Shown here piece after piece: positions 14,917 through 23,153 of a stretch of DNA of 44,322 nucleotides; positions within the stretch are counted from its first letter, which is position 1; every line of letters starts with the position of its first letter. The stretch is from a virus. The stretch lies in the IMG/VR virus record IMGVR_UViG_3300044712_002096, positions 1 to 44,322 of that record; one strand, given 5' to 3'. Both the position numbers and the translations under genes were made by a program. The notes below the pieces were generated by a model. That model searched no databases. It saw nothing but the letters and a program-made list of their open reading frames with translations, and was not told where the DNA came from.

Positions 14917-15309
14917 ATGAGCAACGCGCCTGCATTGTCGTTGTTTGCCACTGGAACTATCGAGCCTTCAAGGTTTGTGACGCTCTCTGCTGCCAGTGAT
15001 TTTTACTGTGCGCAAAGCGGTTCTGGTGATAAACCTCTTGGTGTTAGCCAAGAGTATTCTCGTCTTACCCCGCTCCCCGGTGCAGCCACGTATGCTGCAA
15101 CGAGTGGTCAAGAAGTTGGGGTTTATACCGTGGGTCAAGTCTGTTATTTGACCTGTGGCACTGCCATCACTCACGGTGATTTCTTGAAGCCTGATGCGAA
15201 CGGTAAAGCTCTGAATGCCGGTTCCACTGATAAGTACGGGGCGGTAGCTCTGGAAAGTGGTTCGGATGGTAGCTTGATCCGTGTCCAAGTGAGAGAGGGG
15301 GCTGTCTAA
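14917..15309 (+). CDS. Head decoration/stabilisation protein
   Basis: A 130-residue beta-rich protein directly before the major capsid gene, overlapping it by one base (TAATG). Position, size and the Gly/Ala/Ser-rich sequence (ATYAATSGQEVGVYTVGQVCYLTCGTAI is part of it, in shorter pieces) match DUF2190-like capsid decoration proteins. It probably sits on the outside of the head shell. The ribosome site AAGGAG lies 12 nt upstream of ATG 14917. High expression is expected. Confidence 0.7.
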   Translation: MSNAPALSLFATGTIEPSRFVTLSAASDFYCAQSGSGDKPLGVSQEYSRLTPLPGAATYAATSGQEVGVYTVGQVCYLTCGTAITHGDFLKPDANGKALNAGSTDKYGAVALESGSDGSLIRVQVREGAV

Positions 15310-16316
15310 TGACTATGACTTATCCCGGTGGGAGTAACACCTTTATTCCGTCGTTCGAAGCTAGTGGCAAGCTCGTAACTGACTTTTCTCGTAATCCTGC
15401 CACGTTTAACATCAACAAGTATGCTGCATTGATTAAGGTCAACAAGCGCGTTGGTTATTTCCAAAAGCGTGAGATTGATGAATCTGTGCGGACTAGTGCT
15501 GATGGTGCTGAATGGTTGTGGGCTGATGGTATGGCGGCTGGCGATAATTATATCGAACAAGGTTTCGAGTGGTCGCCTTATGCTTGCCGTCGTTACCAAT
15601 TCCCGTTTAGTCTGGGCGAACAAGCTATTGAGCAAGCTGAATGGAACATTGTTGCAAGCTATGCGGCTACCGCTGCGAGCATTGCAATGACTCTTCGCAC
15701 GAAGCTCGCTTTGGCAAAGTTGGTTAATCCTGCTTTGATGACTCAGACTGCTACGGCTACTGCTTTGGGTGGCGGCAAGTGGGATGTTGGTACTGTGGCT
15801 GCACCTTATATTAAAGCTGGTTTGATGGCTGCTGTGTCGGCTATTCATAAGGCTACGAATGGTGTGGTTCAGCCGTCGAATTTGGCGTTGCTCGTCAATC
15901 CGAATACGGCGGTCAAGATGGCCAAGTCACAGGAAATCCACAATTACATGAGTGGGTCTCCGTTCAGCTTGCCGTTGTTGACCAATAACCTCGTTCAGTG
16001 GGGTCTTCCCGATAGTTTGTATGGTGTGCCAGTAATCGTTGAGGATGCTGTTCGGGTTACTTCGAAGAAGAAGGAAACTCGGGTGGATGAATACTGTTTG
16101 CCGGATCAGACTGCGGTTCTTGTGGCTCGTCCTGGTGAAATTGTGCAGGTTGATGGAACGTTTAGCACGATTGGTTTGTTCATGGCAGAAGAGATGTCGG
16201 TCGAGTCGCGCGTGGAAATCGACAACCGCAGAACAGTTGGGCGAGTTGTTGAAGATTTCGACATTCAGGTTGTCAGTCCCATTTCGGGTTACCTGATTAC
16301 CGCTGTTACGGCGTAG
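15309..16316 (+). CDS. Major capsid protein
   Basis: A 335-residue protein in the expected place between decoration protein and connector. The N-terminus MTMTYPGGSNTFIPSFEASG is followed by FSRNPATFNINKYAA. Later segments (NLALLVNPNTAVKMAKSQEI; LPDSLYGVPVIVEDAVRV; DGTFSTIGLFMAEEMSVES) fit an HK97-fold capsid with its P and A domains. Nine residues near the N-terminus are identical to a segment of the scaffold. Codon and base use are more balanced here than in surrounding genes, as is common for highly expressed genes. Confidence 0.85.
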   Translation: MTMTYPGGSNTFIPSFEASGKLVTDFSRNPATFNINKYAALIKVNKRVGYFQKREIDESVRTSADGAEWLWADGMAAGDNYIEQGFEWSPYACRRYQFPFSLGEQAIEQAEWNIVASYAATAASIAMTLRTKLALAKLVNPALMTQTATATALGGGKWDVGTVAAPYIKAGLMAAVSAIHKATNGVVQPSNLALLVNPNTAVKMAKSQEIHNYMSGSPFSLPLLTNNLVQWGLPDSLYGVPVIVEDAVRVTSKKKETRVDEYCLPDQTAVLVARPGEIVQVDGTFSTIGLFMAEEMSVESRVEIDNRRTVGRVVEDFDIQVVSPISGYLITAVTA

Positions 16317-16344
16317 TGATTTGTTTTTTAATTCCTTGCTTAGA

Positions 16345-16375
16345 AGGGGAGACCATTCGTGGTTTCCCCTTTTTT
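16345..16375 (+). terminator. Rho-independent terminator
   Basis: A 10-bp stem (16345-16354 with 16361-16370, one wobble) and a 6-nt loop are followed by T-rich sequence to 16375. It ends the capsid unit, and the late octamer for the next gene begins 11 bp later. Confidence 0.85.
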
Positions 16376-16385
16376 GTTTAATTCG

Positions 16386-16399
16386 TCTAAATAGAAGTA
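16386..16399 (+). promoter_or_regulatory. T4-late-like promoter, leaderless (TCTAAATA-N5-ATG)
   Basis: TCTAAATA at 16386-16393 is followed by GAAGT and ATG 16399. Because the capsid-unit terminator ends at 16375, transcription of the next gene needs a new start here, which supports promoter function. No room exists for a -35 box other than the terminator itself. Confidence 0.7.
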
Positions 16400-16893
16400 T
16401 GGCATATGCAACTGGTTCAGATATCGCTTCTCGTTATGACGTGAGGTTATTAGGTGACTTGTGTACGGATGGAGGCGACCGTATTAGTGACCTAGCTACG
16501 TTAATCGTGCATCCTAATGTGGTTCAAGCATTGGAGGATGCGAGTGGAATGATTAATTCTGCCGCGCTAGTCGGGCATCGTTATAATGCTACGGATTTAC
16601 AAGATATGACTGGCGAAGGTGCGGCATTTTTGAAACGTATTACCTGTGATTTAGCGTTTGCGTTTCTTCGTCAAAGGCGTGGTTATGATCTTGACCAGTA
16701 TCCAACTGTGCAAGAATCTTTTCGATTTTTAGATCGATTACGGTTAGGAGAACGGGTGTTTGATATTGAAGCCAATGAAACAGCGGGCAATCCTGGCGTC
16801 TATGAAATTCCTACTTACGTGGTGTTTCAACAACCGTTATTAACAAACAATTCCCGCTATTGGCCTACTAAACGCTTTCCTTGGGCGGGATAA
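16399..16893 (+). CDS. Head-tail connector, Mu gp36-like (DUF1320)
   Basis: A 164-residue protein starting MAYATGSDIASRYDVRLLGD, the typical start of the DUF1320/Mu gp36 family, with a helical middle (FLKRITCDLAFAFLRQRRGY). These proteins close the portal channel or join head and tail. ATG 16399 is chosen because it begins the family N-terminus and follows the late octamer; an upstream in-frame ATG at 16321 would run through the terminator. Confidence 0.78.
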   Translation: MAYATGSDIASRYDVRLLGDLCTDGGDRISDLATLIVHPNVVQALEDASGMINSAALVGHRYNATDLQDMTGEGAAFLKRITCDLAFAFLRQRRGYDLDQYPTVQESFRFLDRLRLGERVFDIEANETAGNPGVYEIPTYVVFQQPLLTNNSRYWPTKRFPWAG

Positions 16894-16894
16894 C

Positions 16895-17155
16895 ATGACA
16901 CCTGTAACAAAAGAATATTGTGCGATGAGAATGCGCACCATTAACTTTCTACTAACCACCATTGCTGTAATTGTCGTCACTTTTCTAGGCATGGCTTCCT
17001 GGTCAGTAGGAATTGCGAACGATACAAGCAGCCGGATGCAAGAAATCGAGGCCACAGTGAATCACCAATTAGGTGAAAACGAGCAATTTCGAGAACGGGT
17101 TTTAGCCGATTTAGCAGAGATTAAAACTCAATTAAAACATTTAGGGGAAAAATAA
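16895..17155 (+). CDS. Small membrane protein with coiled coil, holin-like
   Basis: An 86-residue protein. Residues 15-38 (TINFLLTTIAVIVVTFLGMASW) form one hydrophobic membrane segment; residues 45-84 form a charged coiled coil (QEIEATVNHQLGENEQFRER and on). A single membrane span with a coiled-coil tail occurs in some holins, spanins and phage membrane proteins, but nothing here proves lysis. It begins 1 nt after the connector gene and its stop overlaps the next start (TAATG). It is the only lysis candidate I see. Confidence 0.55.
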   Translation: MTPVTKEYCAMRMRTINFLLTTIAVIVVTFLGMASWSVGIANDTSSRMQEIEATVNHQLGENEQFRERVLADLAEIKTQLKHLGEK

Positions 17156-17733
17156 TGAGTTTTAGCATACCTGCTGGCATTACAAATTGGTCTGAAAAAT
17201 TGGCATATTGTGTTACCGCGCAAGAAAAATTGCGACTAGACCATAATCAACATGGCGAAAAATATCGTAATGGTGAAATAACTCCTACTGAATGGGAAAC
17301 GTATAAGACGACTGTTTTCGAACCGCTGAGTGTGGAAATTGGGGTAGCTCAATGTCAATTAATTGATGCAAAACAGGATTATCCAACGGTGGATTTAGCC
17401 TGGATTACTGCGGAGGGAGTAATTCTTCCGACCAATTTAACTTGGGCTGAGGAGTTGGGATATTGTTACGCTTTGCTGGGACAGGATATTACTTTGGAGC
17501 AAAGATCGATTGTGGGCTCTCATCCCAGTATGGTGAGCATTCCTCAGGATGCATTAGATGCGGTCACATTGTTTACAACTCAAGCCTTATCCCAGCAAGC
17601 ATTCCTCGTGTTGAAGGACGGGTCACGGGTGCCAATCACGATGGAAGTGGAGTCGACGAATTACAGTGATGGGAGAGTTGATAAGAAAATCATTGTGCCT
17701 ACTCTAAATACTGGCGTAGCTACAAATAATTAA
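17155..17733 (+). CDS. Hypothetical structural-region protein, 192 aa
   Basis: A protein of unknown function within the head-to-tail region. The N-terminal half is helical (WSEKLAYCVTAQEKLRLDHN; NGEITPTEWETYKT); the C-terminal half is mixed and ends with beta-rich sequence. Position suggests a neck or head-completion protein or a virion accessory. Its stop codon is followed by the ribosome site of the next gene. A late-type octamer (17703) lies in its last codons. Confidence 0.5.
   Translation: MSFSIPAGITNWSEKLAYCVTAQEKLRLDHNQHGEKYRNGEITPTEWETYKTTVFEPLSVEIGVAQCQLIDAKQDYPTVDLAWITAEGVILPTNLTWAEELGYCYALLGQDITLEQRSIVGSHPSMVSIPQDALDAVTLFTTQALSQQAFLVLKDGSRVPITMEVESTNYSDGRVDKKIIVPTLNTGVATNN
17703..17716 (+). 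promoter_or_regulatory. T4-late-like promoter with leader (TCTAAATA)
   Basis: An exact TCTAAATA at 17703-17710 inside the end of the upstream gene. A start at 17716 would give a 29-nt leader with AGAGG before ATG 17745. It suggests extra expression of the 134-residue gene that follows. Confidence 0.5.
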
Positions 17734-17744
17734 GAGGTAAAAAT

Positions 17745-18149
17745 ATGGCTTCTGGAACTTACAATGCTTGGCGCACTGAAATCATGAAGAAAACCATCGA
17801 TATGGTTAACGATACGATTAAATGCGCGTTGTATAACAATTCATTTTCGTTCGATACGACTTTGGCGGCTTATTCCACTACGAATGAGTTGGCCACATCT
17901 GGCGGGTATACGCAGGGTGGTGCGACTTTGGCGAATAAGTCGGTGACTTCTGCTACGGCTGCGAAATTCGATGCAGACGACGTAAGTTGGACCTCGGCAA
18001 CATTTAGTGCTTATTTCGCCTTACTGTACGACGACACGACTGCTACGAAGTATCCGATTGCGTGTATTGATTTTGGCGGGGTGCAGACGGTGACTGGTGG
18101 TACGTTTACTATCCAATGGAGCGCGAACGGCATTATCACGATTTCTTAG
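17745..18149 (+). CDS. Putative virion protein, 134 aa
   Basis: A compact beta-rich protein (segments SFDTTLAAYSTTNELATSG and GGYTQGGATLANKSVTSA). Proteins with this EL-x-SGGYTxGGxTL pattern recur among phage structural genes, probably as small decoration or fibre-base subunits. It has its own upstream octamer, a good ribosome site (AAGAGG) and a strong terminator afterwards, which suggests high and independent late expression. The exact virion location is not known. Confidence 0.6.
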   Translation: MASGTYNAWRTEIMKKTIDMVNDTIKCALYNNSFSFDTTLAAYSTTNELATSGGYTQGGATLANKSVTSATAAKFDADDVSWTSATFSAYFALLYDDTTATKYPIACIDFGGVQTVTGGTFTIQWSANGIITIS

Positions 18150-18187
18150 AGTTAGAACTGAAAGTTTCAGGTTTGCCATTAATTGAG

Positions 18188-18217
18188 GCTGCCACTAAAT
18201 AGAGTGGCAGCTTTTTT
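18188..18217 (+). terminator. Terminator hairpin enclosing a late-type octamer
   Basis: A perfect 9-bp stem (18188-18196 with 18203-18211), a 6-nt loop and six T. The loop and flanks contain ACTAAATA (18194-18201, 7/8 to TCTAAATA). A start at 18207 would give a 23-nt leader with GGGGTG before ATG 18230. The site could end one late transcript and start the next. Confidence 0.75.
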
Positions 18218-18229
18218 ATTGGGGTGCGT

Positions 18230-19102
18230 ATGGCGAGCATTGATTTGACCACGGCGACTATTGAAACAGATTTAACTACATCGTTAAGCGTTTCTTCGAG
18301 TAGTGTTGAATATGATGGGTCGGAAGCATCGGGGTATGCGACGGTGAATGTGCCTTTGCCTGAGTTGGGGGATGATTGGGTGATTGATTTTGATGTGACT
18401 TACGCGAATCCTCCTGCTGATTTGTATACTACGATTGCTTTTTTCTTGTCTGATTCTGCTTTTGATGTGAATGCGGGTTGGGTGACGAATCCGTATTGGT
18501 GGAATAATGGTTTGACGATTGCATCAAGTGGCGGAGTGCCATTTGGTGGTGCTAGTTTTACGCAAGATGTGAATCCTGCTTGGGGGAGTTCGTGTGAGGA
18601 GGGAACGCCAACTACTTTTACGGTGAATGGTAATCAAGATTTGATTAATTTGGGGGAGGCTCCTACGTTGCCTGAATCTGGCACGGTGTATTGTCGTTTG
18701 TCGCGGGTGAGTACGGATAATCCTGCGTGGTCAAGTGATGCGTATAAGGGGAATGATTGTGGTGGGACGGAGACTGATTTGCCAAGTACGTTTCAAGCGT
18801 TGCGGTGTATGTTTTATGCGGATGCGGGGCGGACGGAGCCTTTGCCTTGGAATGGGAATGTGAGTGATCCGTTGAGTATTTATGCGGGGGCACCGGCTGG
18901 GGAGGTTTTGCCGAGTGGGTATTTGCAGTTTTCGCAGTTTCCGGGGGCAGGTAATAGCGCATGGGCTTTGTCGAATGTGAGTGTGACGACGAGTGGTGGT
19001 TCGCCGGATGTGACGGTGGAACCTAGTGTGGAAGACGCTGTGGCAGAGGTTGTAGCACCGAGTGTAGGGCTGACGTTTCGGTTGACGTACTCTAACGCTT
19101 AG
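18230..19102 (+). CDS. Putative tail fibre/adhesin-type protein, 290 aa
   Basis: A secreted-looking beta-rich protein with few Lys residues and many Gly, Ser, Thr and aromatic residues; the start MASIDLTTATIETDL is followed by a sandwich-like domain. The C-terminus VTVEPSVEDAVAEVVAPSVG resembles the VTPDxLxxxxxVxxPxV repeats of the next gene, so both probably belong to one appendage. ATG 18230 has GGGGTG upstream; an in-frame GTG at 18224 is less likely. It could bind a surface glycan, which I infer from composition only. Confidence 0.5.
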   Translation: MASIDLTTATIETDLTTSLSVSSSSVEYDGSEASGYATVNVPLPELGDDWVIDFDVTYANPPADLYTTIAFFLSDSAFDVNAGWVTNPYWWNNGLTIASSGGVPFGGASFTQDVNPAWGSSCEEGTPTTFTVNGNQDLINLGEAPTLPESGTVYCRLSRVSTDNPAWSSDAYKGNDCGGTETDLPSTFQALRCMFYADAGRTEPLPWNGNVSDPLSIYAGAPAGEVLPSGYLQFSQFPGAGNSAWALSNVSVTTSGGSPDVTVEPSVEDAVAEVVAPSVGLTFRLTYSNA

Positions 19103-19112
19103 AGGTTTTTTA

Positions 19113-22100
19113 ATGGCTTATAATTATACAAGTTTTACCGAAGTTGATCCGAATGGTCATGCTTCAGTTTCTAGTACCGAGATTGAGTTTGAGTATGCTA
19201 ATAATGAGTCGGCTTATGTGTACTTGGATTTGACCAGTATCAATAATTTTCATTTTCGGTTTGCGGCGCATTGTGATGATGTGGCTTCTGGTTCGAATGC
19301 TTATTTGTTAACCGTGAGTGATGATTTAGGAGATCATAATACGCTTTGGTCGGGAGCAAATGATGCAATTAGTGTGGGGTATGGTTACACGAGCACATCT
19401 GGTAAGGCTTATATTCATTTCGCAGCATTACAAAACACCGCTTCGTATTTGGATGAGGTGGATTTAGGTACTGAATATTATTTCGATGTGAAGCGGGTCG
19501 ATGATAATTGTGTGTTGCGTGTGTATTCGGATTCGTCTTACACGACGGAAGTATTCAATCGCACGATTACTGGTTGTTCGGGTAAATCATATCGGTATTT
19601 GATTGTAGCATCTTCGAACGGATCAACTGGGACGGCGGTGACGCATGGGCATATGGCGGCGTTGACAGGTTACAAGGAAGTGTTCCCAACAGTAGTGACG
19701 GCCTCGTGTGCTTATCCCCAGTGGCAATTTCTGAATTTACCCACGTTTACGGAGAATGATCCTTCGAATGTAATGACGGTGGGGACTTTTGATGCGCTAG
19801 TGTCGTTCACAAATAGCACGGCGAAGCATCGTTTGTATAAAGATTATGGGGCGGGAGCATTAGAGAATTGGTCGTATAATTTTACGGCGAATGTTATCAG
19901 TATGGGAGGGAACTATAAGTATGTTTTAGTTTGGTCAGTGAGTAATGATTCTGATCCTGGGTCGGGTGGTTATCCAACTCAACCATGCGGAGCGTTCCCG
20001 TATCAACAATCAGCGTCTTCACATGGTTGGTATTTGTCTTGTGGTGGAGGCGATTATTTGAATTCGGGGGGTCGTTCGCATGGAACTCCTGAATATTTTA
20101 CCATTGCTAAGTCTGGCACTACGGTTACTTTGAAACGGTATGCCGATGAGGCCCGTACCAATTTAACATTTACCATCACGGGCGCGGATACAGCAGGACG
20201 TAAACATCGTTACCTATTTGTTAATCGTGATTACAACTACGATTATTCAGGTTCATATACAGCCACGGTGAGCAAGGTTGATGATGGGCGGACATTAATC
20301 ACTTTTACTGATGTAGTGTCGGTTAATCCAACTGTGTTGAGCGTGTCGGCTAGTGTGCAAACTCCTACTATCAACATTACGAATACAGTGGTAGTGACTC
20401 CAGATGTATTGAATTGTAGTGTTGCTTTGCCTCGTTATTCTTACTTTGATTATACGAGTTTTACCGAGTATGATTTGGCAAATCGTTTAACTGTTACAAG
20501 CAATGGTTTCACTTTAACGGAGGGACACTTAAACGAAAGATGGAGGATTTATAAAGATTATAATTCCAACGTTATAGGTAATTTTCATTATTTATTTGAT
20601 TGGAAAAGAACGGCTCAGTCAGGAACTTTTGCATATTGGATGCCGTTTGGTTTATTTGATTTTGCCGACCCAAATACTAGTACGTTCACCTCGTATCGTA
20701 TCAACTTAATGCATGGTGATCGATTATACACTTATGTTAACGGCGACTTGCTTTGGACGAATACGCCTGCCAATAATGAGTCCACTTATTGGACAGTTAT
20801 CAAGTCAAGTAATACCGTAACATGGTATTGGTATACTGATGCAGCGCGGACTAATCTTAAAGAAACTCGGACACAAACGGATGTTAGCGGTCAAAAATAC
20901 TCACAATTATTTCCTTGCATAGAAGTTTATGATGCGGCTCATCCCACTTGGTATGTCAGCGGTCAAGGTGGAAATTTAAGTTATATTGATAGTGACTATG
21001 TAATTGTCAATAATCCCGCGACTCTCGCCCCTTCTGCCACACTTCATGCTCCTACTGTCGTTATCAATAACCCAGGCGTAACTTATGAAGCTAGTGTCAT
21101 TAATGCAACAGCAGCCATTGTAACCCCAATCCCCAAAGTCATAATTAATACTACCGTCATTGGGCTCAATGGTAATGATCTTACATTAATTGGCACATTC
21201 ACAGGCACAAGTAAGACCAGCACTGGGGTTAGTTTCACGGATGCTGCGGCAACTCCTCGTGGCTATTATTATGCCTCCCAATATTCCAGTCGCTACACGC
21301 CTAATGATGCGGTCAAATTTCGGGGTCATTTAGATTTCACCGCGAACGGAACAGGTGATTACAACTTTGTATTCTGGGCGCTAAAAAACAATGCTACTAA
21401 TGCTTACATTCAATTCTTTGCTGGATTAGATGATACGACTCCCGCAATCATGGTGAATGCGGCGAACCCTACGGTGACCGACCACGTCATTGTCAGTAAT
21501 CCGTCCCAAGAAATTTGGTATGAGATAATTATTGAGGCGAGTGGTTATACTTTTAATGTTTACTCAGATGCAATTAGAAACACCCTGTTAGGTACGTATT
21601 ACACAGATTACCCCCATACGAATCCAACTTGGGTCTTAGCTGATAATCAAAATTACGGTACGAGAACATTCACAGGTGTTCACGATGAAATTGAAATCGT
21701 GCAGTATGCTCTTGTCAATGCCAAAGCGTTGCAACCGACAAACTCTTTATTGGTAACAACTGATGTTACGACATTAGATGTCATTGCTGAAACATTAGCT
21801 TCATCCCCCACAGTCATTACAAGTCCTGACACATTACCAGTGAATACGGAACTGTGTCGCGCCTGTTTCCCCGACACGATCAATGTTACCTGTAATGTGC
21901 ATGCTCCCACGATTAACACAAGCGGGAGTATTACTGTAACGCCCAATGTCGTTAATGTTTCAACAACTAATGAGACATCAACACCATTGGTGATTGCCCC
22001 GGCCATTTATCAGCCCACTTACCTCCCTGATTACACTTTAAATGATGCCGGATCAAACCTTACCGTAACCGATTATGGTGTAAGTGGCACAGCTATACGC

Positions 22101-23144
22101 AACGCTGTAAGTCAACTCTATCACGACTTTGGAGCGAACGGGGTAAGAGACTTTACACTCACGTTTAAATGTTCTGTTAGTGGTAATCCTAATGACGGCG
22201 GCATTGCTCCCATGCTTTTCGCCAACAATACAAATAACTCTTACAATCAATCCCAAGGCTTGCACTGTATTCGCCCCAGTCTAATGCGAACCAACAGTGG
22301 CCAATGGTATGTGCATCTTGTTGCCCCCAATGTTGGAACCGCTGTGAGTCAAGTCATTAGCGCCAATACGAATTATTGGGTAAAGGTGAATCGAACTGGA
22401 ACCACATTAACTTTGGATGTTTACAGCGACCAAGGAATGCAAACCCAAGTCGGAACGCAAAAAACAACTACTTGCCAAACTGAAAACTTCCGTTACTTCT
22501 TCCCCTTTAATTCCTACCAAGATAATGTTGCGAATGTAGATTTCGCTTTTAATTTTGATGATGTGCGATTGATTACCCCCGTGTATGTGACTGCCACGGT
22601 AGAAACATCGGTAACAAGCGTAACAGTTACCCCCGACACGTTAACTGCCACAGCCACGGTACATGCCCCCAGTGTGGGCCAAAACATCGTTGTCACCCCC
22701 GACACACTCACTGCCACAGCCACCGTAGCCTCCCCAATCATCCAGATTAGCGTCAGTGGACATGTGAACGCAAATACGAGTGTAATGTCGCCTACCCCAC
22801 ACGTAGCGATCCAGCCTGATCCTGTGAGTGTTACCGTAGTCGTAGAAACTCCCCAAGCCCGCCTGATCTATCAACCGGGGTCACTCACAATACAGACTCT
22901 CGTGGAAACCCCCACTCCACATGTGATTTACCCGCCCGATCCGATAGACGTGCGAGCGGATTTGCAGCGGGCTGTGTATCCCCAAGTATTGCCTGTTGTA
23001 GCGGAATTACAGCCTCCAATACCCCAAGTAATTTGGAATACGACTACGTTGTCCGCTTTAACGGCAGTCCTTGCGCCCGTCGTGGATATCAAGGAGGGGA
23101 AGGCTGATTGGTATTACCGCATGATTAATACGGGAGGTTTCTAA
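19113..23144 (+). CDS. Giant repetitive tail adhesin, 1343 aa
   Basis: A large protein of about four to five LamG-like beta-sandwich domains (opening YNYTSFTEVDPNG at residue 3 and again DYTSFTEYDLANR near 450, with related copies near 700 and 960). The domains are separated by short repeats of the type VTPDTLTATATVHAPSV, which dominate the C-terminus (about 1150-1330). Such modules bind carbohydrate or protein in other families; here host-surface binding is an inference. The first half of the gene is T/G-rich and the second half (after about 21000) is A/C-rich, an abrupt change within one gene. Confidence 0.6.
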   Translation: MAYNYTSFTEVDPNGHASVSSTEIEFEYANNESAYVYLDLTSINNFHFRFAAHCDDVASGSNAYLLTVSDDLGDHNTLWSGANDAISVGYGYTSTSGKAYIHFAALQNTASYLDEVDLGTEYYFDVKRVDDNCVLRVYSDSSYTTEVFNRTITGCSGKSYRYLIVASSNGSTGTAVTHGHMAALTGYKEVFPTVVTASCAYPQWQFLNLPTFTENDPSNVMTVGTFDALVSFTNSTAKHRLYKDYGAGALENWSYNFTANVISMGGNYKYVLVWSVSNDSDPGSGGYPTQPCGAFPYQQSASSHGWYLSCGGGDYLNSGGRSHGTPEYFTIAKSGTTVTLKRYADEARTNLTFTITGADTAGRKHRYLFVNRDYNYDYSGSYTATVSKVDDGRTLITFTDVVSVNPTVLSVSASVQTPTINITNTVVVTPDVLNCSVALPRYSYFDYTSFTEYDLANRLTVTSNGFTLTEGHLNERWRIYKDYNSNVIGNFHYLFDWKRTAQSGTFAYWMPFGLFDFADPNTSTFTSYRINLMHGDRLYTYVNGDLLWTNTPANNESTYWTVIKSSNTVTWYWYTDAARTNLKETRTQTDVSGQKYSQLFPCIEVYDAAHPTWYVSGQGGNLSYIDSDYVIVNNPATLAPSATLHAPTVVINNPGVTYEASVINATAAIVTPIPKVIINTTVIGLNGNDLTLIGTFTGTSKTSTGVSFTDAAATPRGYYYASQYSSRYTPNDAVKFRGHLDFTANGTGDYNFVFWALKNNATNAYIQFFAGLDDTTPAIMVNAANPTVTDHVIVSNPSQEIWYEIIIEASGYTFNVYSDAIRNTLLGTYYTDYPHTNPTWVLADNQNYGTRTFTGVHDEIEIVQYALVNAKALQPTNSLLVTTDVTTLDVIAETLASSPTVITSPDTLPVNTELCRACFPDTINVTCNVHAPTINTSGSITVTPNVVNVSTTNETSTPLVIAPAIYQPTYLPDYTLNDAGSNLTVTDYGVSGTAIRNAVSQLYHDFGANGVRDFTLTFKCSVSGNPNDGGIAPMLFANNTNNSYNQSQGLHCIRPSLMRTNSGQWYVHLVAPNVGTAVSQVISANTNYWVKVNRTGTTLTLDVYSDQGMQTQVGTQKTTTCQTENFRYFFPFNSYQDNVANVDFAFNFDDVRLITPVYVTATVETSVTSVTVTPDTLTATATVHAPSVGQNIVVTPDTLTATATVASPIIQISVSGHVNANTSVMSPTPHVAIQPDPVSVTVVVETPQARLIYQPGSLTIQTLVETPTPHVIYPPDPIDVRADLQRAVYPQVLPVVAELQPPIPQVIWNTTTLSALTAVLAPVVDIKEGKADWYYRMINTGGF

Positions 23145-23153
23145 ATACAAGTA
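23140..23153 (+). promoter_or_regulatory. T4-late-like promoter, leaderless (TCTAAATA-N5-ATG)
   Basis: TCTAAATA at 23140-23147 overlaps the stop codon of the giant adhesin gene and is followed by CAAGT and ATG 23153. It is the fourth case of the octamer at exactly 5 nt from an ATG. There is no ribosome site better than AAG. Confidence 0.66.
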
